A stretch of DNA of 8,046 bases, from the NCBI GenBank assembly GCA_025453855.1, contig JALOPO010000309.1, positions 1 through 8,046 of the forward strand. The letters are read 5' to 3'. A program made the position numbers and the translations under genes. The notes under the pieces are model-generated. The model saw only the letters and a program-made list of their open reading frames with translations. It did not search any database and was not told the DNA's origin. Below, piece by piece: positions 1 to 6,524 of the stretch. Every line of letters starts with the position of its first letter. Position 1 is the first letter of the stretch. This DNA comes from Gemmatimonadaceae bacterium (GTDB taxonomy: Bacteria; Gemmatimonadota; Gemmatimonadetes; Gemmatimonadales; Gemmatimonadaceae).

Positions 1-902
1 ACCGCCAGCTCCGTCGGCGGCGCGAGCAGCGTCTCGATCCCGGCCCAGGCATCGCTGACGATCGGCGCACCGCAGGCCGCGGCCTCGAAGAGACGCACGC
101 TCGGGCTCCACCCGGCGCGGATCATGTCGGCGCGCGTCACGTTGAGCGTGAAGCGGCACGCCGAGTAGAAGGCGGCGTGCTCGCCCGGGGCGACGTGCTC
201 GATGCGCTCGACGTTGGCGGGCCAGTCGATCGTGTCGGGATACTGCGGCCCGGCGACGACGAAGCGCCGTGCCGGCTCGCGGCGCGCGACGTCGAGCAGG
301 AGCCGCTCGAGCGCGGGCTGGCGATCGTCGCTGTAGGTCCCCAGGTAGCCCAGGTCCCAGCGCGTCGGCACGTCGACGGGCTGGTACGCATCGGCATCGA
401 CCGAGCAGTAGAGTGCCCGCGCCGCCTTCGCGCCGAACTCGCGCTCCAGTCGGGCGAGCGTCGGCCCGCCGGTGAACGAGAGATAGCAGTCGTAGCCCGC
501 GACGAGCCCGCGATCGACGTAGCGGCACTCGCCGCGGGCGAGGGCGGCGAGCGTGACCGGCGTGTCGATGTCGTAGAAGGCGGTCACCCCGCGCGCCCAC
601 GACTGCACCAGGCGCCCGACGGCGACCCCCTCGGGGACGTACGAGCCGACGACGACGGCGTCGGCGCGTGCGATGCGCTCGCGCCACTGCGCCAGTTCGT
701 CGAGACCGTGGTAGAAGGCGAGCGTGCACCACGACGGGTCCACGAGGTCGCGTGCCTCGCCGCCATACCACGGCACGTCGCGCTCCAGGAAGACGATGTC
801 GTGGCCGCGCGCGGCGAAGGCGCGCAGGAGGGCGCGCCACGTGGTCGCGTGGCCGTTCCCCCACGCGCTCGAGAGCGAGAGGCCGATGACGATCAGTCGC
901 AT
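1..902 (-). CDS. CgeB-type GT-B glycosyltransferase, C-terminus cut by window edge
   Basis: A reading frame of 300 complete codons begins at ATG 902-900 and stays open to the left edge, so the end of the protein is missing. The N-terminus starts with a beta strand (MRLIVIGLSL) followed by SSAWGNGHATTWR (residues 11-23), the N-terminal signature of CgeB/DUF3880-type GT-B transferases. A second Rossmann-like half begins near residue 180 (WDLGYLGTY). Residues 270-289 carry R-L-F-E-A-A-A-C-G, the nucleotide-sugar binding motif of the C-terminal half, with F272 and E273. Homologues are about 350-380 residues, so roughly 60-80 are missing. It probably transfers a sugar from an NDP donor in the cytoplasm; donor and acceptor are unknown. 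It follows the preceding gene after 4 bases and is a close paralogue of it (shared N-V-x-R and GWSPxxRxFEA). Family assignment is firm, substrate is not. Confidence 0.88.
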   Translation of the reverse strand, partial: MRLIVIGLSLSSAWGNGHATTWRALLRAFAARGHDIVFLERDVPWYGGEARDLVDPSWCTLAFYHGLDELAQWRERIARADAVVVGSYVPEGVAVGRLVQSWARGVTAFYDIDTPVTLAALARGECRYVDRGLVAGYDCYLSFTGGPTLARLEREFGAKAARALYCSVDADAYQPVDVPTRWDLGYLGTYSDDRQPALERLLLDVARREPARRFVVAGPQYPDTIDWPANVERIEHVAPGEHAAFYSACRFTLNVTRADMIRAGWSPSVRLFEAAACGAPIVSDAWAGIETLLAPPTELA

Positions 903-906
903 GCGA

Positions 907-2010
907 TCACGCGCATTGCCGCACGCCTCCGGCGCGGGTGGCCAGGAGCTCGCGGAGCACGGTGTCCACCTGCCGCGCGCGCCGGTCGTACGTGTGGTCG
1001 CGCCGCACGCGTGCGAAGGCCGAGGCGCCGATGGCGTGCGCCTGGCCCGGCGTGAGCGTGGCGAGGAGCTCGGCCACGTCGGCGCCGTCGCGTGCCACGA
1101 GCACCTCGGTGCCGGGGGCGAGGAACTCCTCGATCCCCTCCCACGCGTCGGTGATCAGGCAGGCGCCGGCGCCGGCCGCCTCGAAGACGCGCGTCGCCGG
1201 CGACCACCCCATGGCCGCCATGCTGTCGCGCGCGACGTTGAGCACCGCGCGCGCGCTCGCGTTGAAGGCGTTGTGGTCGGCGGTCCCCACGTGGCCGATG
1301 GCACGAACGTTCGGTGGGAGCGAACGGTCGTGCCATCCGTTCCCGCCGAGCAGGAACGCGTCGCCCGGCCGGAGGGCGGCGGCACGCAGGAAGAAGTCGT
1401 CGATGCGCGCCTCGCGATCGGGGAGCCGGTTGGCGAGGAGGCCGAGGGTGGTGGTGAAGCGACGATCGGGCGGGACGGGGAAGTGCGTTGCCGGATCGAC
1501 CGCGTTGTAGATCGGGTGACAGGCCCGTGCACCCATCTCGGCATACGCGGTGAGCACCGGCGGTCCGCCGCCGTAGGTCATCACCGCATCGAGGTGGCGC
1601 AGCGCGCGACGCACCGGATGGTCGGGGCGCCCCGTCATCTCGCCGAGCGTGGCGGCGGCATCCACGTCCCAGAAGACGACCAGCGCCTCGGGCGCCGCGT
1701 GCGCGATGGTGCCGGCGAGGAGCGCATCGTCGTGCACGCCGACGCCGCTCGCCTTCACCACCACGTCGGCGTCGCGCGACGCCTCGAGCACGTGGCGGAG
1801 CCCCTCGTCGGTGGGCTGCCAGACGACGACGCGTGCCCAGTCGGGCGGCTCGATGTCGCGATGCGCCTGGCGATCGTACGCGTCGGGTTCGAAGAAGGTG
1901 ATCTCCCAGCCGCGCCCGTGGAGCGCGCGCAGGAGACCGCGGTAGTAGGTGGCCGCACCGTTCCAGTAGCTGGACAGGAGGCTCGACCCGTGGAAGGCCA
2001 TGCGGGGCAT
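907..2010 (-). CDS. CgeB-type GT-B glycosyltransferase
   Basis: The predicted protein has 367 residues, a normal length for the family. It opens MPRMAFHGSSLLSSYWNG, continues ATYYRGLLRALHGRGW, and resembles the N-terminal strand and helix of CgeB/DUF3880 glycosyltransferases. The C-terminal half contains G-W-S-P-A-T-R-V-F-E-A-A-G-A-G (R274, F276, E277), the expected donor-binding loop. There are no signal peptide or membrane segments, so it should act in the cytoplasm or at the inner face of the membrane. The start is uncertain: ATG at 2010 and a second in-frame ATG at 2001 are both possible, and neither has a clear Shine-Dalgarno sequence. It lies 20 bases after the gene at 2031-3152 and 4 bases before the gene at 1-902. 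Within the operon it probably adds one sugar of an oligosaccharide; the sugar cannot be read from sequence. Confidence 0.9.
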   Translation of the reverse strand: MPRMAFHGSSLLSSYWNGAATYYRGLLRALHGRGWEITFFEPDAYDRQAHRDIEPPDWARVVVWQPTDEGLRHVLEASRDADVVVKASGVGVHDDALLAGTIAHAAPEALVVFWDVDAAATLGEMTGRPDHPVRRALRHLDAVMTYGGGPPVLTAYAEMGARACHPIYNAVDPATHFPVPPDRRFTTTLGLLANRLPDREARIDDFFLRAAALRPGDAFLLGGNGWHDRSLPPNVRAIGHVGTADHNAFNASARAVLNVARDSMAAMGWSPATRVFEAAGAGACLITDAWEGIEEFLAPGTEVLVARDGADVAELLATLTPGQAHAIGASAFARVRRDHTYDRRARQVDTVLRELLATRAGGVRQCA

Positions 2011-2030
2011 GCGGGGGCTCGCGGGAAGGG

Positions 2031-3152
2031 TCAGGCGGGGGCGGCGGCCGGCGCGCGGAGCGTGCCGACCAGCTGCAGGAGCTCGCGTGCGCGGTGCGCG
2101 CACGTGTGGCGCGCGCGGATCGTCTCGAGCCCCGCGTGCACGAGGGCGTCGCGGAGCGCGCGATCGTCGTGCAGCGTGCGGAGCGTGCGGGTCATCGACA
2201 CGCTGTCGTGCGCCACGAGGTGGTCGGTGCCGCGGCGGAAGAGCGACTCCGTGTCGTCCCACGGCGCACTGACCAGCGGGATGCCGCAGGCGAGCGCCTC
2301 GAAGACGCGGATGGTGGGGATCCCCGGCAGCGCCTGCACGTAGGCGCGTCGCGGGACGTGCACCGTGGCGAGGTGGGTGGCGAAGAGGGCGGGGACGCGC
2401 GTGTTCGGCGCCCACCCCATCCAGCTCGCGCCGTGCGCGGCGAGCATCGCGAGCGCGTCGTCGGGATAGCGCACGCCCCAGACGCGCAGCTCGAGCCCCG
2501 CATCGCGCACGGGGCGCAGGAGGAAGTCGCGCAGCTCGGTCGCACGCTCGCCGTCGCCCCAGTTGCCGATCCACGCCACCCCGCTCCGCGGATGCGGGAC
2601 CGCGAGCGGGCGGAAGTGGCGCGTGTCGGCCGCCTCGTGCCAGGTCACCACCTCGCGTCCCCAGCCACGAGCGCGATAGAGCTCCGAGAGCGTCTCGCCG
2701 AAGGCGAGCACGCCGTCGTAGCCATCGAGGTCGTAGCGCGCCATCTCGTGCGGTGCGGTGACCGCGCGATGGTGCGTGTCGTGGAACAGGAGCACCGCCC
2801 CGCCCGCGCTCCGGGCACGCTCGACACCGAGTGCGGCCACGAGCGCCGGGTCGTTCCACTCGTGCACGATCACCACGTCGGCGCCGTCGAGGAGCGCGGC
2901 GGCGTCGGGGATGCCGACGTGCACGCGCCCCGCCAGCTCCGGATAGTCGTGCGCCCACGCGGAGAGCATCGCCGCCCCGTGATCGGCGGCGAGGTGCCGC
3001 GCGCTCCACGCGTCGGGCGCCTCGTAGCTGTGCACGTCGTGGCCGGCGAGGCGGAGCTCGCGCAGCACGCCGCGCAGGAAGTGCGCATTGCCGTGGTTCC
3101 AGCACGACCGCAGCGAGTGCGTGACGTAGCGGATCACCAGCGGGCGCGTCAT
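2031..3152 (-). CDS. CgeB-type GT-B glycosyltransferase
   Basis: The protein has 373 residues. The N-terminal domain carries the signature S-C-W-N-H-G-N-A-H-F-L-R-G (residues 16-28) after the first beta strand. The C-terminal domain begins near residue 190 with GVAWIGNWGDGE and holds T-I-R-V-F-E-A-L-A-C-G (R282, F284, E285) followed by PLVSAPWDD. This is the layout of CgeB/DUF3880-type GT-B glycosyltransferases. The ATG at 3152 overlaps the stop of the upstream gene as ATGA, and a GGAG lies 8 bases upstream of it, so translation is probably coupled but can also start independently. It is more distant from the two downstream CgeB genes than those are from each other, which suggests a different donor or acceptor. 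No catalytic defect is visible. Family call is secure; substrate is unknown. Confidence 0.92.
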   Translation of the reverse strand: MTRPLVIRYVTHSLRSCWNHGNAHFLRGVLRELRLAGHDVHSYEAPDAWSARHLAADHGAAMLSAWAHDYPELAGRVHVGIPDAAALLDGADVVIVHEWNDPALVAALGVERARSAGGAVLLFHDTHHRAVTAPHEMARYDLDGYDGVLAFGETLSELYRARGWGREVVTWHEAADTRHFRPLAVPHPRSGVAWIGNWGDGERATELRDFLLRPVRDAGLELRVWGVRYPDDALAMLAAHGASWMGWAPNTRVPALFATHLATVHVPRRAYVQALPGIPTIRVFEALACGIPLVSAPWDDTESLFRRGTDHLVAHDSVSMTRTLRTLHDDRALRDALVHAGLETIRARHTCAHRARELLQLVGTLRAPAAAPA

Positions 3153-4225
3153 GCGGCGCGCTCCATCGCCGCCGGCGCGAGCGCGGCCAGCGTCCCCTGC
3201 ACCATCGCCGTCACCGTGTAGCGGCGCGCCCGCGCGATGGCGCGGGCACCGGCCATGGCGCGGCGCACGCGATCATCCAGGAGCGAGCGGATCGCCTGCT
3301 CGAGCGCGGCGTCGTCGCCCGGCGGCACGAAGGTGGCCGCATCGTCCCACAGCTCGCGGAAGGTCGGGATGTCGGCGAGCACCAGCGCGCAGCCGGCCTG
3401 CGCCGCCTCGAGCACCGCGAGGCCGAACGGCTCGTACCGCGCGGTGCTCACGAAGACGGGGCGCCGGGCGAGCTGCTGCGCGATGGCCTGCGGCGCGAGC
3501 GCGCCCGGCGTGTGCAGCGCGCTGCACTGCACCCGCTCGCCGTGCGGCGCGACCAGCGGGCCGGCGGCGATCACCGGCGCATCGAGCCGCGCCGCCACGC
3601 GATCGAGCCACTGCGCGATGGCGCGCGAGAGCGCCGGCGTCGGCATGGCGCGACCGTTGTGCACGACCGTGGGCGGCGCGGGAAGCGCGTAGACCGCCGC
3701 CGTGAGCTGCGCGAATGCGGCGCTCGGCGCGACCAGTCGCGTGGCGCGCGCGAAGCCGCGTGCGGCAAAGGCGGTGCGCCAGCGCATCGCGACCGGCATC
3801 GGCGCCTCCCCGCGCACCGTGCGCCACCAGGTGGCCACGCACGAGTGGCAGGCGATGACCACCGGCACGTCCCAGTCGCCGTGCGCACCGAGGGGCGCGC
3901 TGTGCAGGAGCGCCGCATCGACCCCGCTGCGACGCGCGAGCGCCGCCAGGGCATGGCCCGCCTGCACGACGTCGTCAGGGGAGTCGGTGGTCCAGTCGAG
4001 CGGGAGCTCGGTGACGCGCAGGTCGAGGCCGGGAATGCGCGTCGCCTCGCTGCGTTGTGCGGCTGCCGGCGCGGGGCCGAGCACCGCCAGCGTCACCGCC
4101 ATGTCGTGCAGCGCGAGGCCGCGCGCGAGCTCCATCGCCCACGTCCAGACGCCGCCCACCGCATCCGCCGTGAGCAGGATGCGACGCGGCCGCGCCTCGC
4201 GGCCGGCGATCAGAACGGCTGGCAT
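3149..4225 (-). CDS. GT4-like glycosyltransferase (group 1), possibly internally shortened
   Basis: The protein has 358 residues. It starts with a short lead and then RRILLTADAVGGVWTWA (residues 14-30), the VGGV loop typical of GT4 N-terminal domains. A V-V-H-N-G linker (187-191) leads into the C-terminal domain, and YEPFGLAVLEAA (264-275) is the E-x7-E motif with E265 and E273. Family knowledge says this motif contacts the donor sugar nucleotide. The segment that normally holds G-R-L-x-x-x-x-K between HNG and the next strand cannot be found, so activity is open to question (see findings). The ATG at 4225 is supported by GGAGGG ending 4 bases upstream; the start overlaps the end of the radical SAM gene by 16 bases. 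The stop overlaps the next ATG. Its likely job is a cytoplasmic sugar transfer in the same glycan pathway. Confidence 0.9.
   Translation of the reverse strand: MPAVLIAGREARPRRILLTADAVGGVWTWAMELARGLALHDMAVTLAVLGPAPAAAQRSEATRIPGLDLRVTELPLDWTTDSPDDVVQAGHALAALARRSGVDAALLHSAPLGAHGDWDVPVVIACHSCVATWWRTVRGEAPMPVAMRWRTAFAARGFARATRLVAPSAAFAQLTAAVYALPAPPTVVHNGRAMPTPALSRAIAQWLDRVAARLDAPVIAAGPLVAPHGERVQCSALHTPGALAPQAIAQQLARRPVFVSTARYEPFGLAVLEAAQAGCALVLADIPTFRELWDDAATFVPPGDDAALEQAIRSLLDDRVRRAMAGARAIARARRYTVTAMVQGTLAALAPAAMERAA
3476..3622. repeat. 12-base direct repeat inside the GT4 gene
   Basis: CTGCGCGATGGC occurs at 3476-3487 and 3611-3622, in the same reading phase, coding Ala-Ile-Ala-Gln in both places (residues 202-205 and 247-250). 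The upper copy lies in the region where the expected G-R-x4-K segment is absent. It may be linked to a rearrangement or be a chance repeat in an Ala-rich helix. Confidence 0.4.
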
Positions 4226-5502
4226 GCGCCCTCCAGCTCGTGCAGCGGGAGCGGGCGCTCGTCCTGGATGTCGCTCAGCCGCCCGCACGAACGCAGGTAG
4301 TGCGCGTGCGCACGCTCCCATGCCATGTCGTCGGGCTCGCCCCACCGCTTGCGATAGTCGGGCGAGGCGGGATACGGGTAGAGCGGCACCGGATCGTTGG
4401 CCCACACGCCCGCCGCCTGCAGCCGCTCGCGCCAGTGGCGCACCGTGGCCGCATCGTCGTCGCCCGCGGCGATCAGGTTCGCCTGCACGAACGGCACGCT
4501 GCGCCGCGCATGGATCAGCCGCTCGGCCAGCTCGTCGGTGGTCAGCTTGCACTTCTTGTCGAGTGCGGCGCGCCCCTCGAAGGAGAGGCTCTCCACGCCG
4601 GCCTCGATGGAGACGCACCCCGCCTCGCCAAGGAGGTCGAGCTGCGCGGGCTTCCAGAGGTCGATGCGCGTCTGCACGCCGAACTCCACGTCGCGCTCGC
4701 GCAGGCCGAGCAGGAGCTCCTCGCGCGGGAGGAAGATCTCGTCGATGAAGTAGAGGTAGCGCACGCCCTGCGCGACCAGCCGGTCGATCTCCGCGAGCAC
4801 GTGCCCCACGTCGCGGCGACGATAGCCGTCGCGATAGTCCATCTTCGCGCAGAACGAGCACTGGTACGGGCAGCCGCGCGATGCCTCCACCTCCGCGCCG
4901 GGCGCATCGGGGCGCCGGTCGAAGCGGTGGTGATGGTGCCGATGGCGCTGCAGCCACTCGGTCGGCCACGCGAGCGGCGGGGCGTCGACGAAGCGCGCCG
5001 AGGCCGGGCCTCCGGTGATCACCGGCTCGCCGTCGCGCAGGAAGGCGACGTGGCGCACGTCGGCCGGCCGGGTGCCAGTCGCCAGCTCGACGAGCACCTC
5101 CTCGCACTCGCCGCGCACGACGACGTCGCAGCCGAGCTTGCGCAGCGCGGCGCCGGGCGTCGTCGAGCCGTGCGGGCCGACGGCGACGGTGCGCCCGCCG
5201 CGCCCGTCGAGCGCGAGCAGGAAGTCGCGCGGGACGCGCAGCTCGGGCTGTGCACAGCGCCAGAAAAGGTACGTGGGAGCCGTCGTGACGACGGTCATGT
5301 GCGGCGCGAAGGCCGCGACCTCGGTGGCGAGGTGCTCGTTCGACGTCTCGCAGAGGTGTCCGTCGACGAGCAGCGTCTCGTGCCCGGCCCGCTCGAGCAG
5401 CGCGCGGGCGTAGCCGAGTTCGAGGGGAAGGTGCGGGTCGCGGCAGCCGAAGTAGATCGAGTGCTCGAACGTCCACGCCGGGTTGACGAGGGCCACCCTC
5501 AT
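4210..5502 (-). CDS. B12-binding domain radical SAM protein of a glycan cassette
   Basis: The protein has 430 residues. Residues 1-150 form a Rossmann-like cobalamin-binding-type domain (MRVALVNPAW; VAVGPHGS at 106-113; VVRGECEE at 128-135) without a D-x-H-x-x-G motif. Residues 204-305 start the radical SAM barrel: C211-x3-C215-x2-C218 for the 4Fe-4S cluster, then Y-F-I-D-E-I-F (251-257), Q277-T-R and S-I-E-A-G-V-E-S (298-305). A histidine cluster H-R-H-H-H-H sits at 187-192 before the barrel. Such enzymes cleave S-adenosylmethionine to a radical for methylation, epimerisation, dehydration or ring changes; the substrate here is unknown and inferred from context to be a sugar or glycan. The start at 5502 forms an ATGA overlap with the upstream stop, with no clear Shine-Dalgarno sequence. 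From memory it resembles NCBIfam TIGR04295; this is not verified. Confidence 0.93.
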   Translation of the reverse strand: MRVALVNPAWTFEHSIYFGCRDPHLPLELGYARALLERAGHETLLVDGHLCETSNEHLATEVAAFAPHMTVVTTAPTYLFWRCAQPELRVPRDFLLALDGRGGRTVAVGPHGSTTPGAALRKLGCDVVVRGECEEVLVELATGTRPADVRHVAFLRDGEPVITGGPASARFVDAPPLAWPTEWLQRHRHHHHRFDRRPDAPGAEVEASRGCPYQCSFCAKMDYRDGYRRRDVGHVLAEIDRLVAQGVRYLYFIDEIFLPREELLLGLRERDVEFGVQTRIDLWKPAQLDLLGEAGCVSIEAGVESLSFEGRAALDKKCKLTTDELAERLIHARRSVPFVQANLIAAGDDDAATVRHWRERLQAAGVWANDPVPLYPYPASPDYRKRWGEPDDMAWERAHAHYLRSCGRLSDIQDERPLPLHELEGACQPF

Positions 5503-6524
5503 ACGACGGCCACACGCGACGGCGTCGCGCGGCGCAGCGGCGACGGGAGGGCGATGCGGCGCTGCTCGGCGAGCCACGACACGAGCTCGGCGACGCCGCT
5601 GCGCCACGGTGTGAAGGCGGGGAGGTGCAGCTCGGTGCGCGCACGACGCGCGTCCGTCACGTACCACCGCTGGTCGCCTGGGCGCCAGTCGGCATGCTCC
5701 ACGCGCACGCCGCGACCGACGAGGCGCTCGATGTGCGCCAGCACGTCACGCAGCGACGTCGCGTTCTCGGGGCCACCGCCGAGGTTGAACGCGCGCCCGG
5801 CCACCTGCTGGTGGCGCTTCCAGGCCTGCACGTACGCCTCGACGGTGTCGGCGACGTCCAGCAGGTCACGGACCTGCCGACCATCGCCATAGATCGTGAT
5901 CGGACGCTCCTCGAGCGCGCAGATGGCGAAGTGGGCGACCCACCCCTGGTCCTCGGTCCCCATCTGCCGCCGCCCGTAGACGCAGCTCTTGCGCAGCACG
6001 ATCGCGGGAATGCCGTAGCAGCGCGCGAAGTCGAGCACGTACTGGTCGGCTGCCCCCTTGCTGCAGCCGTACGGCGTGTGGAAGTCGAGCGGGCGCGACT
6101 CGCCGACGCCGAGCAGGCGGTGGTGCGCGTCGCTCGGCGCGTAGGCGTCGCCGCGGATCTCGAGGTCGACGTCGTGCAGCGAGCCGTAGACCTTGTTCGT
6201 GCTCGCGAAGACGAGCGGGACCGGCTCGCCGCGCCGCCGGATCGCGTCGAGCAGCGAGACGGTGGCCGCGACGTTGACCTCGAAGTCGTGGAGCGGATCG
6301 TCGAGCGAGGTGGTGACCGCCACCTGGGCCGCGAGGTGGAAGACGGCGCCCGCCTCGCGCGCGGCGTAGCCGAGCATGGCGTGGTCGCGCACGTCGGCCT
6401 CGATCATGGTGATGCGGCGGTCCCAGCGCTCCTTGAGCCAGTGCACGTTCTGCACGGCCCCGCCGATGAAGCCGGCCCCGCCAGTGACGAGCAGCGGCCG
6501 GGTGTCTCGCGCCAGTGCGCTCAT
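5499..6524 (-). CDS. CDP-paratose 2-epimerase-like SDR, apparent N-terminal internal deletion
   Basis: The protein has 341 residues and belongs to the extended SDR family. It shows LLVTGGAGFIG (residues 11-21), HLAAQVAVTTSLDDP (63-77), FASTNKVYG (106-114), a catalytic Y152-G-C-S-K156 within F-H-T-P-Y-G-C-S-K-G-A-A-D-Q-Y, then YGRRQ, DQGW and GDGRQVRDLL. The pattern TTSxDxP, STNKVYG and YGCSKGAADQY closely matches, from memory, CDP-paratose/tyvelose 2-epimerases (RfbE/Tyv), which use bound NAD to invert C2. Against that family about 23 residues are missing directly after G21, including the second strand and the acidic residue that normally holds the NAD ribose; see findings. The ATG at 6524 overlaps the upstream stop (ATGA) and has a GAGGG sequence at workable spacing. 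The real substrate may differ from CDP-paratose. Confidence 0.9.
   Translation of the reverse strand: MSALARDTRPLLVTGGAGFIGGAVQNVHWLKERWDRRITMIEADVRDHAMLGYAAREAGAVFHLAAQVAVTTSLDDPLHDFEVNVAATVSLLDAIRRRGEPVPLVFASTNKVYGSLHDVDLEIRGDAYAPSDAHHRLLGVGESRPLDFHTPYGCSKGAADQYVLDFARCYGIPAIVLRKSCVYGRRQMGTEDQGWVAHFAICALEERPITIYGDGRQVRDLLDVADTVEAYVQAWKRHQQVAGRAFNLGGGPENATSLRDVLAHIERLVGRGVRVEHADWRPGDQRWYVTDARRARTELHLPAFTPWRSGVAELVSWLAEQRRIALPSPLRRATPSRVAVV
6455..6482. repeat. 10-base direct repeat at the shortened NAD-binding loop
   Basis: CGGCCCCGCC occurs at 6455-6464 and again at 6473-6482, in the same codon phase. The copies encode G21-G22-A23 and G15-G16-A17 of the epimerase-like protein at 5499-6524. 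The left copy sits exactly where the protein jumps from the GxxGxxG loop to the QNVHWL segment, so slippage or recombination between short repeats could explain the apparent loss. Confidence 0.6.

Noticed and set aside
893..920. Frameshift at the start of the leftmost gene
   Set aside because: The ATG at 902 already gives a complete first beta strand and the family's N-terminal signature, so no extra upstream residues are needed.
724..2343. Long plus-strand open frame (539 codons)
   Set aside because: It lies antisense to two glycosyltransferase genes with clear motifs. Its translation is rich in Arg, Ala and Gly with no family pattern, which is a mirror effect of GC-rich codons.
4226..5644. 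Upstream extension of the GT4 frame to an 831-residue protein
   Set aside because: The extension overlaps the whole radical SAM gene and is low-complexity Arg/Ala sequence. The ATG at 4225 has a strong Shine-Dalgarno sequence and a proper GT4 N-terminus follows.
4240..5892. Long plus-strand open frame (550 codons)
   Set aside because: It is antisense to the radical SAM gene and part of the epimerase gene. No recognisable domain is present and it breaks the operon layout.
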